Positions 1 through 12,000 of a stretch of DNA of 64,000 bases are shown one piece after another. A program made the translations under genes and the position numbers. This DNA comes from Tetranychus cinnabarinus. Its lineage: Eukaryota > Arthropoda > Arachnida > Trombidiformes > Tetranychidae. How positions within the stretch are numbered: the first letter of the stretch is position 1; the number at the start of each line of letters is the position of its first letter. Location: the NCBI GenBank assembly GCA_022266195.1, contig WHVY01000005.1, positions 3,906,001 to 3,970,000 on the forward strand. The letters run 5' to 3'. The notes below the pieces were generated by a model that worked only from the letters and a program-made list of their open reading frames with translations, was not told the DNA's origin and searched no databases.

Positions 1-382
1 TCATTCCAAGCCATTTCAATCATCATGGCTCAGTAAATAAAGAGTTATTCATTAACAGCAATATCTTCATTCAATATCGAGTTATTTTTAGAGGAAGAAA
101 AATGCTCAAAATTAATGATAATCTCAATTACTCCAGTAATTATCTTATTTAAGTTTATCAGTTTCTTTTGTCTCAATTATTTTCCAATCCTGACCTTTTA
201 GACTTCAACCGATTCCAGGTTATCAGGATTTATCTCAATGAATTAGTCTAATAATATCAAAAAGGCAAAACTCTTTTATCGGTTCCTAAAATGTTCCTAC
301 ATTGTAATTTAATCCTTTTTTTGGTACTTCATGTTAACCAGCATCAATCAAATTGGCTTTATATTCAAAGATAAAACGCAAA

Positions 383-1098
383 CTAATCATCATCATCAAA
401 ATAATAATCAGTTTGATCACCATCAACATTATTATTATCATCTTTATTCATCAAGATTGATTCAAACACACAATTATTACATCTATTAATGGAGTCAACA
501 TTTGCTCGTGTTTCAACAAGTTCAGAGATTTCTGTTAATCCATCAACTAATCTGAGAGAAATAAAGATTTTTATATTTTCGTATAAATTGTATCAACAAT
601 AATCTAAACAAGAGTGACAAAAATCAAGTAATTTATACAATTATTTAGGATGATTTGGTATTAAAAATCCTTCTCATTACAAGTTTCATTTGGAATCAAC
701 TTTAATCTCAAGTTTACCAAAAAGCATCAAATAATCCCCAATCAATGTGCAATGATAGAGATTAACTAAACACTATCAAAATACAGCAAAACAATTTAAT
801 TCAAGCTCAAAATTTGATTAATTACATTCAGAGCTATTAAATTGTATAAACAGAAGTTGGAAGATTCCAATCCATGAAATGTGCGAAGTTAATATTTTAT
901 GCAAAGCTCATTTGTTTTGACTCTTCATTTGTAATTTTGAATCCATCTTGAAACCAAAACATCAAACCAAAAGCAACCTCAACTTACGAATACTGAGATG
1001 ATTGAGTTCGAAAAAATTGGTTTCTACTTCGAATTTCGCTCTTTCGCTTTGTTGATATAATAAACTCATGATCGCCCAAAAATTTTATTCTCAGAATT
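383..1098 (-). CDS. 3' end of an unrecognised gene with acidic C-terminus (two exons)
   Basis: Two exons on the minus strand join in frame. The penultimate exon is 1098-988; its donor on the minus strand reads TATTC|GTAAGTTG. The last exon is 551-383, after a TTTCTCTCAG acceptor and ending in TAG. Both junctions are phase 2. The penultimate exon reads RIKFLGDHEF..KRKSEIRSR..QFFRTQSSQY, a basic stretch. The last exon reads LVDGLTEISELVETRANVDS, then RCNNCVF, then an Asp/Asn-rich tail ending YYFDDDD. I do not recognise the family. The upstream acceptor (after ATTAG, 1099) is a guess, and the nearest strong upstream donor near 1175 would create a stop in this phase, so the 5' part of the gene is unresolved. 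A basic then acidic C-terminal tail would suit a cytoplasmic tail, but nothing proves that. Polyadenylation would fall below 383, where a variant ATTAAA lies near 308-313 on the minus strand. Confidence 0.42.
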
Positions 1099-4000
1099 CT
1101 AATTAACTATTAAGATTAGCAAAATACTTGCATTGAATTAGACACTAAAGTCAATGTTGAAGAAAATTAAACTCACCAGAATTTAACCGTTTTTAGATCC
1201 TTATGCACTTTTGAATGCTAACTTGAAATATCAAATTCACTTTGAAACTAAACTGAATATGAATTCAGTTGTGATCGAAATGAAATTATAACCTGAAAAT
1301 CAAATGAAGCTGTACAGATAAAAGCATCTTTTTGAACGACACATCTTGATAGGAAAAGCTTTATACTGTAAAATTCAAGTAAATGAAGAATCTTTTATTT
1401 TTATTTTTCTCATAATTTATTGAATCTATTTTAACATTCAATCAGAATGATAGAATCGAAACTAAACAGAATTTCGATAAAAAAAGGAATCTTGAATCAG
1501 ATCTCAGCTCTTAAACAAATACTGGATTCAATTTTGCTGGTAAAATGTATCAATTGAAACTGATATAATCTGTAAAGGTTCACAATTGAATCCAAATAAA
1601 GCAACAACTACCATCATGACCATGATCATGAAAAGTCAGTTATTTAATCAGTTGACCAGAACAAAGTGTGGTAAAACAAAACTATTGATGGTCAATAATA
1701 ACACACAAAAAACAAACAGTCAAAAAAAGGTTAATCCCATGAAAAGCAAAAAACATAAGAAACCAATTTAAGGGTAAACCAGTTTTTTGGGTTAAAATTT
1801 TACATAAAATGAAATGTTTACTTTTTTTAGGTAACACTTTTATAACCTTTCAAAGGCATCATTGATACATTCAATTGTAAACCAGAGATGACAGTAATCA
1901 GACTAACACGATTCCCTGTCAACAGGTTATCAATAACCAACAACAGAACAACCTTTTCATCATGGAAATTATCTTGAACAAAGAAATCTGAATGAATGGA
2001 AATTTGAATGAAACCAAAAAATTGATAACTTTCATCGATCCAAGCCTCATCTTCATTACATTATAAAACCTTATTTTTTGCTACCTTTTGAAGCAAAAAA
2101 TTTACAATCACTTTTCATTGTTATCGTCAAGCCTGATTAACCCATTGAATGGTTCAATTTTGTCCAATTTCAATTTACAATTTCCATTCCACTATCAATG
2201 GCCACTGATTTGCCTGTTAATTATACACTTTAATTTGATTGTTTCACCTAAATTTTGAGTAAACATTTTAACCTAAAAATATTATTTTCATTTCCACAAA
2301 AACATGAAAAAGTATTATTTTAGCAAAATATAATCATAGAATGAAAAAATGGGAACAAATCTTACCAATAATCTGATTCTAATTGTTACAGTTAATTTTA
2401 TTTTTACTCTTGATCAAGGTGATGATGATGATGCAAAGATGTTGATGATAAGATGAAATAACAAGTAATAAGGAACCGGAATAAAGGTTGATTCAGGTCA
2501 AGTGTAAAGATGATTTTTGTCTTAATTTTGTATCCCAATGATGAAGACATTTTTGGGTATAATGAGAAAAGGAAAGAAAACAAAAACAAATCAAATTGAT
2601 GGACAAGCTATTAATTTAACCGATTGATCATTACAAATGTAACTATATTAAGGTCAAAACAATAATACAAATATTTGATTGTTTGAAGGTTTCAATTGAA
2701 TTGTAAAGGCAACCGTAATTAACCTTTCATTAACACCGTTTCACCATTAATACATTTATAATTGTTATTGAAAAACTGGTCAATCTATTTTTAAAGATAA
2801 AGTGAAAAGCCCAAAAATTGAAAACCCAATTTTAACATTGAAATCAATGTTTCCAATCACCAATCATCTTGATAAGTCTATTTACTGATTGTGAGAAAAT
2901 TTGACAATTAAATATCTTATAAGGTCGACAATTAAGGCTTTTAAATGTAAATTTTTGCTGGTCTTTGTGACAATTACTTGGCGATGTTTAATCTTGATTA
3001 ATAGTTGATTGACATTGAAATTCAATTTTTATCTCAATCACTTGAGTAATTGATAAAGATTCAACTTGAGTCTGATGATCAATCTTGACCTTGTTTCAAT
3101 ATTTACAGACTTTAATTGAATCAAAAATGTTGATCTAATTGGTGAAATTGTTGAGTTGCCTCATTAATTAACTGTTCAACTTGGTTAAACAGGAAAGGTT
3201 GAATTAATTTTGGGCAAATCGTGATTTACTGTTAATCAAGATATTTTGATAGACAAAATGTCTAATTACTGCAAGACTGATGAGTTTAAATTAACACTTA
3301 AATCGTGATTGAATCAACGTTTTTTTGTTTAATTGCAAATGCCTTTAAAGTGGGTAAACAATAAGGTAGACGTTGTTTGTTATTACAGTTTATTAGGTTA
3401 AATTTAGTGTATAATAGTTGGATTAATAATGAGTTGGGTTACGATGAGAAATACAAATAACTATTAGATTTGTTGATATCAAATTAGCCTTTTAATAGTG
3501 TCAAACACGATTGAAAAATTTGCTTTCAACTATAAATTTCGTAAATCAATTTATAAAGTAATTAAATCGTGATTTATGTGCAAACCAAATGCCACATTTT
3601 TGACACATGTAAGGGTGGAATGGGTAAGATTTAATTCAATGGTTAAAGGTCACCAGTCAACTGATCAAAAAGGAGACTCAATCAAGAGGAATGAAGCTTT
3701 ATTAAAATCTGTGAAATCCTTAAAGCTTCAGACAATCTCAGGCTTGTCAGTGAGTCAAGATTATTAAAATCAAATCAGTTGAATTGTCTAAATATTTTGA
3801 TCAATTTGTTGTCATTGATACAATTGTTGAGTGTAATACTTGGTGCAGGTGAAAAGGATTTCTGGTTGTTCCTTGTTTTGTGTTTAGATTTAGATGTAAC
3901 CCAAAAATTGAAAGATTTTGAGATTTCTGGTTCAGTCATTTTTCCATTGGTAATGTTGCTCTTGACTTTTACTGACCAACTCTTGAACCCTTTCAATCTG

Positions 4001-5470
4001 ATTGTGTTTAAAATGGGTGTTACAATTGATTAGAGTCAAAAGTCATTAACTTGAAAATAAAGCTTCTTGAATAATTACTGAAATTGAATGACTAAATTGA
4101 ATCACTAATCTATTGACAAATGATTTTAACGATGAGACTGTAATTGTATTAGATGAAGGCCTTTTTTTTTGCATCAAATGTAGAGTGCAAAAATAAAGGT
4201 TAGTTACCCATTAAAGTTGAATGGGAAAGCAAATGGTTTACTTGAATTACAATGGTTGATGGTTAACAAATGGATGGTAAAAGTTGATTTGAAAGGTTGA
4301 CCTAAAGTTGGTCAACAAAATTTACCGTTTCTCATGTAAATTAGGGTAACAATTAAAATGAAATGTGTTCTGTTCAATTCAATCACTTTTCAACCATTTT
4401 CATCGTTACAACTGACAATAAGGTGATACACAAGTAAAGGTATTTTTCAACTTGATTTACTGGTTAATCTTGCCCTTCTCATATTAACGGCTAATATTAG
4501 TAAAACAACAATAACAATGATAATAGCAATAATGATAATGATGATGATGATATTAATAATAATCATCTACATCATCTTGATAATGATAATTAAATGTCTC
4601 TCTCTCTCTGACTCTCTTCAAGTGATTCTTTGTCTGATCGTGAGATGTAATGCAAAAAATGTTCAACAATTTTTTACTCATTTCATGAGATTCACTGAAA
4701 TCATGGTTATCGTGACTTGTTTAGTATTTTTTACTATTTTTGTTACCCCAAGTATTAAACTACGGAAATGATCATGAAAATATTTCTCCATGTATTATTT
4801 ATATTCAGATGTACTCTTACCCGAGGCCTTAATTTAATACAATAACATTTTATGAATGGTTTAAGGTTACAACCGTTATGATTATTCATTTTTTTCTTGC
4901 ATAAAGATCGTCTTAAATCAATCAATTGGATTGTTTAAAGTTGCTGGATTAACCTTTGATTATTTGATTAGCAACCTTTACAATACGCCAATTGTTTCAA
5001 ATGTTAATCACAAAAATATCATTTACCTTTTTCATTTTACAAGTAAAGAGGATACATTTTATTGGTTTATACCTCTAGTTTTACAATGCAATATGAGATC
5101 AACATTGATATTACAATTCCTAAAAGTGTTGAGTTAAATAAATTCAGCAATTTATCCTGAATTTACATTTAAATACAAAAGAGTTGAAATGTAAGTTTAG
5201 CTGTGAGTTTATCTGTTGAGCTATTTTCAGCGCTCCAATATTGGCGGTTAACAAGAGATCGAAATGATTATATTTGCCCTGAACTGTTAGTAATCAACTT
5301 TTGTCGCCATTTTTTTTACGTTTGATTTTTTACTTCAATTTTTTTGTATTGTGTTTTTAATGTGATGTAAATTAACTAGGTGTGGATTAATATTGTGTTT
5401 GGTAGCTGGAAATTGACTTGACCGTTAAGTGATTAAAGTTATTCTGATTAGATGATCTATTGCAAGAAAC
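1099..5470. other. AT-rich stretch without a confident gene
   Basis: Only short accidental frames are present. There is a trinucleotide/dinucleotide-rich patch at about 4510-4615 (ATGATA/ATAATG repeats, then TCTCTCTCTC). A hydrophobic frame at 3695-3848 ending in a good donor is discussed as a possible signal-peptide exon of the downstream chitinase. Part of this stretch may be introns or upstream exons of the minus-strand gene at 383-1098. Confidence 0.5.
4510..4616. repeat. simple-sequence patch (ATA/ATG and TC repeats)
   Basis: The stretch consists of imperfect ATAATG/ATGATG units followed by (TC)n. The 84-residue frame it opens, rich in Ile and Met, is a product of the repeat and not a gene. 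Confidence 0.8.
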
Positions 5471-5472
5471 TC

Positions 5473-5510
5473 TATAAAAACATTGACTTTACTATCTTCA
5501 TCTTTACTTT
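5473..5510 (+). promoter_or_regulatory. candidate TATA box / core promoter
   Basis: TATAAAA lies at 5473-5479. It is followed about 30 bases later by pyrimidine-rich sequence and CATCAAG, a plausible start-site region, roughly 530 bp upstream of the first recognised chitinase exon. TATA-like strings are common in such AT-rich DNA, so this is weak. If it is used, the first ATG of the transcript would be at 5626. Confidence 0.25.
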
Positions 5511-6031
5511 TTAACATCAAGATCAACCTCATCAACATCAGTTAAACCTCACCTTAATTTTTTTTAGATATATTTTCTCATCTAATTGTGAATTAAATGT
5601 AGATTTGTTAATAATTTCCATAATAATGAAATCACCTTCATCAGCAACAGAAACATCATCATCACAAAAAGTAGTTATGATTGAAAAGATGAAAACGATT
5701 GATTGTTAACACAGTAACAATTGATTTTTACTTGCTACTTGAATTTTGGCTCAATTTTGGTTTTATTTTCAGGTTAATCAAAGAAGCCTCAAGAACCCAA
5801 CCCAATAATGTGCTTTAATTGTATTATGATTGGTGACGCTATTAATAGAGTATCCAATTCATCATTCATATTTACATGATTCATTCATGTTGTCATATTT
5901 CATCTTCAATTTCTATCTCCTCTATTCATCCCTTTGCTATTGAAATTTTAATGTGAAAACCGCTTTGTCTAAATTGTATGTGTTACATTAACTTAAAACT
6001 AATTTCTCTTTTCTTTAATTACTCTTTACAG

Positions 6032-9000
6032 ATAAGCCACATGAAGCAAGTACACCAAATAAGCGAATCGTTTGCTACTATCGAGTTGAAGAATCATTCA
6101 GACCATATGATATCGATCCAAATCTTTGTACTCACTTAATTTATTCATATGTTGTTATCAAGGAAAATTTCGCATTCGTTGCCGGTAAAAAAGGTAATAT
6201 TGGTCGTCCAAATATGCATAAAATTGATGTGGTTAATAAAAGCCATCTAAAAGCTTTCATTATTTTCCATCAATCCAACAAAGAAAGATTATTATTCTAG
6301 CCTAAATGAACAACTATTATGATTGATAGTGATAAATAAGTGATAAACCCCACCTTTTCATTTCTCAGTTTAATGCTAAAAATTGATTAGATTAGAAAAA
6401 AAAAATTTAGTAAAAGTCATCATTTTTGGTCTATTGTAATATTAATACTTTAGTGTTAACTGTATTATCCTGAAGCTATTTTAATCCATTCACATTCATC
6501 TTTAAAATTCCTATTAAATGAAGCATCTTTACAATCTGCCAAATTGTGCTGACGAGTGGGTGAATCAATGAAATATTAGCAGTTTATAGGAAACATTCAC
6601 GCAAAAAAATGTGTTTATGTAACAATTAGGACCCCAATATCTGGGTTATTAGACTCTTTTTCAATACTAATTTTGAAAAACAGTTTAACCAAGTAAAACT
6701 GTAAGGCTTGCAAAATATCTTCTTTTTTACCCGCTTTTCAGGTAAAACAAGATTTACCCTGAAGCTTTTCAATACATTGATGATTACAAGCTTTTCAGTC
6801 TTTCTCATCTTCTCCATACCTTTTTACCTTTCCTCTTACCTCTCTCTCTCAATTGAAACCTGTTGCTGTTTGGGTTATCAGATTCATGTTATTTCGAAGT
6901 AAAAATAACAGCTAACAGTAAACTTTGCAAACTAATTATCTAACAGGGGAAAAGGTTAAACACGGAGTTGCTTGATTAGTCTTCTGTTTTATGATGAAAC
7001 TTAGCCCGGTAACCCATTATAAGCTCACTAAACACTATCAGTTAATCATTAGGCTCAATTACATTTGTTTACATTTCATTTCAATTGTTATTGGTTATGC
7101 AATGAATAATTATCTTCTTACCTTGAATATAATCTTTTTTTATTAGTTATTGTTGGTAAACATTTATTTTTATGTTTACATTGATTCATGCATTTTAGTA
7201 TCGATTATGGATTCACCTTTTAACTCATAAATTTTACCCTTTTTTACATTCAGGTGACTTGAAATTCCTTGGTCAGCTTAAACAACGTAATCCTGATCTT
7301 AAAGTTATCGTTTCCTTGCGTCCTTCTGGTCGAGAGTTTACCTTAGAAGGATCAGGAGATCATCATGGAAATTCATCTGGTCTTGCAATTAAAACTAGAC
7401 TTACCCGTAAAGTCCAAGAATTTATTCTTCGCCACGATTTGGATGGTGTTGATTTGGATTGGGAGTTTTTCCGTGACTCTAAAGAAGTTTCAACAAAGCG
7501 AGATTCACTTTTGACAATTGTTCATTTATTGAGAACAAGCTTTAGTCAGTTATCTTCAGGTAATTCAGTCAAAGATCGACTAATTACAGTAACAACCAGT
7601 AAATATCCGAGAGAGCTAACAGATAACTATGATTTTGGTAATCTTCATAAGTAAGTTAATATTTAAACCACCAAATATTCAGTGTTGAACAGGTTTCAAT
7701 CAACTAACAATGAGTTAACATCTAAATAAGAAGTGAATCAACTTGAAATTTAATTATTGTATCACTTTTACCCATAGATATATTGATTTTGTGAGTGTCC
7801 CTGCTTACAATTATGATTCTGAAGGTAAATCAGTTAAGCATCCATCTCGACTCCATGGTATTTCAGATATGGAAAATATGGTAAGCTTTTGTCCACATAT
7901 TGCGAGCAATTATCACGGTTAATTTAATTTCTTTTTCTTACAAATCAGGATTCATTGGTTGATTTAGTTTTGGCTCTTGGTCTTCCCGCTGAAAAATTGA
8001 TAATGGGTGCACCAGCTCATGGTATTTTGTACAAATTGGTCAACACGAGTCAAACAATTCCTGGATCACCTGCAATTGCTTGGAACATTAATGAGGCTAT
8101 CATTTCTCATTCGAAGGTAACTATTAATTTGAAGATTATCTTCTAGATAATAATCTGCCATGGCTCAGATCTTCTATTAATCACTATGTTCTCTCATAGA
8201 TTTGTGCTGTACGAGATAACTCAAATTGGACTATGATTAGAGAAAAGGATTTAACAGCACCTTATATCTATTTCAAGGATAAGTGGATTGGTTTCGACGA
8301 TGAAATCAGTCTAAAGTTGAAGGTATTTTCTATTAAATCTATCTTATATCTTGCAGTCATTAACTTTTCAAAAAATAAATTTCAATCCATTTAGACTAAA
8401 TACTCAATACTTCGTGGTCTTGGTGGTATTGCTTTATGGTCAGTCAATGACGATGATCCTCAAGGTAAATGTGGATATGGCCCGTTCCCACTTTTGCAAG
8501 CTATCAAGTCAGTTTTGGTTTTACCAACCGATCATATTAATCAGCCTTACAGCAGATTAACTTTTGTTAAACCAAATCGAGACAATTTTGGTATGGGAAC
8601 ATCATTTGTGGATGTTGTTGAAAAGTACGGTAATGTTGAAAGGATTGTGGAAGAAGATGAAAGCTCCAAGGATGAGTCAAACTCTTTACCGTGCTCTGAG
8701 TCAGGTTATATGAGACATCCGAAAGATTGTTCCAGGTTTTACCGGTGCGTCCGGTATGATGATAGCTCATCTGATTCATCTTTAGTCAAATTCCAATATG
8801 GCTGTCCACAAGGTCTTCTCTTTGATGATAAATATGAAATTTGTAACTGGCCTTCTTGGTCACCTCCTTGTAATGGATCCGGTGAAATCATGGTTGTCAC
8901 CAAAAAAACATTTTCATGTCCATCATATGGTTATTTCCAGGATCCAGATAATTGTGAATATTTTTACTATTGTTCAGATTTTGGTAAAGGCCATTTTCAA

Positions 9001-12000
9001 GGGTATGAGTTTAAATGTCCTTTTGGACTCGGTTTTGATGAAGAAAAACTTCTTTGTAACTGGAAATGGCTTGTTCGAGGCTGTGGTACTTCAGAGCCAG
9101 ATGCTAATAGTGACGGATCAGCTAATTTAGATGCAATTTTGTCCAATTTCCCACCTTCATTCCTTTCTTCTGCAAGTGAATCAGCTGAAATCCATTCGAG
9201 AGGAGAAGATTTAGCTGCAAGTGAAGATGACGATTTATTAGCAAGATCAGATGATTCGGACGAAATTAAATATGTGAATGGAGCCACCAATGGTCATGGT
9301 ATCCCTGCTGAGCATAGACAATTTGAGCCAGAATTACCTAAATCAAGGCGTTCTTTTGCCCGTGCTCTTAAAGAGCATGTTACTGAATTCGTCGGTAATG
9401 TTGGAAATAAAGTGAAAACATTATTTGGTGGATCAGATGGCGATTCAATCGAACGAAGAGATGCCCCTATCGGACCTGGAGGTCCATTCGGCTCATGGTT
9501 AACAAATATTAACCCATTCTCAGGAGCTCCACCGGCAGTCATTCCATTGAAAGATGTGCGTCCTGATAGAGAAAGAGAACCACGAAGACCTTCTGGCTCT
9601 TTACCATCAAGTAGAGATCATTTACATATGGAGCCAATGGTAAATATGCCTATTGAAATGCCCAAACCTCCACATTCAGGTAACAGTCGTAGACCAGTAG
9701 AGGAAAATCAACCCGGAATTCGGCACAGAGGACCAAAAAAACCATCTGTTCAATATGCAGATGTTGGTCCTGCAGTTGACTCACCCAATCCAAATCGACC
9801 TCGAGATGGACAACGACCTCCGCCTCAACAATCAAATAAACATAATCGTGAAACAGTTCCGGTTCCAGTTATCAATATGAAAGAGCCTACCATTCAACGA
9901 AGACCTGATCCTGTAGGAATTTCTTCACAGAATGGACCAAGACAGGGTCAACCACCTTCTCAGCGTAATCAACAAAATCGTGGCCCAAACCAACCTGAAG
10001 GACCAATACCAATCCCATTGCCTAAAGAAGGTTTACGAGGAAATAACCATCATCACGAGTCTAATCAGAGACCCAAACAACAACCCATATCGAGACCTCC
10101 ACCAAACAATCCATCAGGTCCACAAAATCATCCACCGAGGGCAAACCAACCCTCTAATGGAGGTCTTCAAGGTTCTGCTTCTAATTTACGCCCTCAACAT
10201 GTTCTTCAATCAATTGATCACCAAAAATCAGATATCTACAAAGGCAATCAAGTTCCACCTCAGCAGCGTAAACCAACACCAGAACCTAATGGACCTAATA
10301 AACAACAGCAACCATTACAACCTCAAAACCATAGACAACGACAACCTGTGCCTAATCAACAACAAAACCGTCCAAATTTAAATGTTAAAAATATTCCTGG
10401 TTTGGATTTGATACCAGGTTATGAAGTCGACATAAAGCCCTTAGAAGTTCAAGAAATGTTATTGAATAATCAATTAAGTGAAAGTGCAGCTGCTCTTGTT
10501 AATAATCCGGGCTTGATGAAACAGGCTTCAGTCATTCTTCCAGGTTTACGCGAACATGTTCGAGAACATGTCCGTCAACATCTTCAAAATCAAATGAAAA
10601 ATCCTTCACAAACTAACCAACAGCAAATTCCATCACAGCCACAAGTGCAACCACAGTCACATCACAACCAACATAATCAGCCAACACAACCCCAACCACA
10701 GCACCAACAATTTCCACATCAACAGCCTCAACCTCATCAACCTCAGCATCAACAACCTCAACATCATCCACAACATCAACATCAACACCAACAATCTCAA
10801 CCTCAACCTCAACACCAGCAACCCCAACATCCACAACCTCAGCAACAGCAACCTCAGCACCAACAACCCCAACACCAACAACCGCGCCATCAACAACCTG
10901 AACATCATCAAACTCAACATCAACAATTTCAACAGAACCAGCATAATCAACATAAACAACTTCATCAATCTCAACATCCTCAACATCCTCATCATCCTCA
11001 TATTCTTGATCATCAACAACAAAACCAAAAGCCACCAATCAATCTGCCAAACCATCAAACTGCTACAATGAATGTTAATCCGCATACTTTACCTCATCAA
11101 GCCCCAAATAAGCCTCAACATGTTAATCAACCAACTTTAAATTTGAACAATCAACAGAATCAGTTCCAAGGCAGACCTCATCCAACTCATCATCAAAACC
11201 AACAGTCAAATTTCAATCACCAAAATCAAATACCAAATATTCAAAATGGTCCAAATAAGCCGATCTCTAACCCAATAACTCCTAAACCAGTCAACGCTGA
11301 TACTTACACTCAAAAACCAACAGACGATACATTTTACAAGTCTCAAGGAAGCGGTAGCTATTTGGCCATTTCAGGCCACAAACAATCTCATTATGGAGTA
11401 GCATCGCCATTAGCTTCAGAGTCTTCATCAATCCCAGTAAATAGACCTCAAATTTCCAATCCTAATAAAAACCCGGCAGCAGCAGCTTCAGAAACTTTGC
11501 CTATCAGCAAAAACGGTTTCATTCCAATTCAACCAGCAAGTTCACAATTTTCTCCATCTTATGCTGAAAAACAATGGGTAAACAATTTAGCTGATAGTTC
11601 CAAAGTAGTCGGCCATAGTGGTTTCAGCAATGTAAATAATATGCAAACATCAGGAAGTAACAATGAGTATCATTACTATTCAAATCCTGTGGATCCTTCA
11701 ATGGAAGTTCCCAATTTCGTTAAAATTGTCGAATTACCAACAAGTCCATCACCTTTACCATCAACGACATCTTCAAACATTAAATTTACTACCACCAAAA
11801 AACCTCAAGTTTTAATTGTTCCAGTTCCAGATAGTCAACCACAGCCCACAAACATTGATGAATTTGAAAAGTTAGCTTCAATGTATCCAAATCTTTTCCC
11901 ACAAGGACTTGATTTCAACCGGATTATAACAACTAAACGACCATTTGGTAAACCAAACAGCAAAGATGATGTTGTTTACGTCGTTGTTGATGATAAAAAT

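Noticed and set aside
4517..4771. 84-codon Ile/Met-rich frame
   Set aside because: Its first half is a simple repeat translated; the rest has no motif or splice support.
8567..9842. Several antisense or shifted frames within the chitinase exon (for example 8798-9130 +, 8997-9290 -)
   Set aside because: They overlap a long frame with clear CBM14 domains and carry no motif of their own.
10613..11085. Two antisense frames of about 140 codons (Val/Asp-rich and Leu/Met-rich)
   Set aside because: They are the reverse reading of the CAA/CAT/CCA repeat in the chitinase linker. No independent coding signal.
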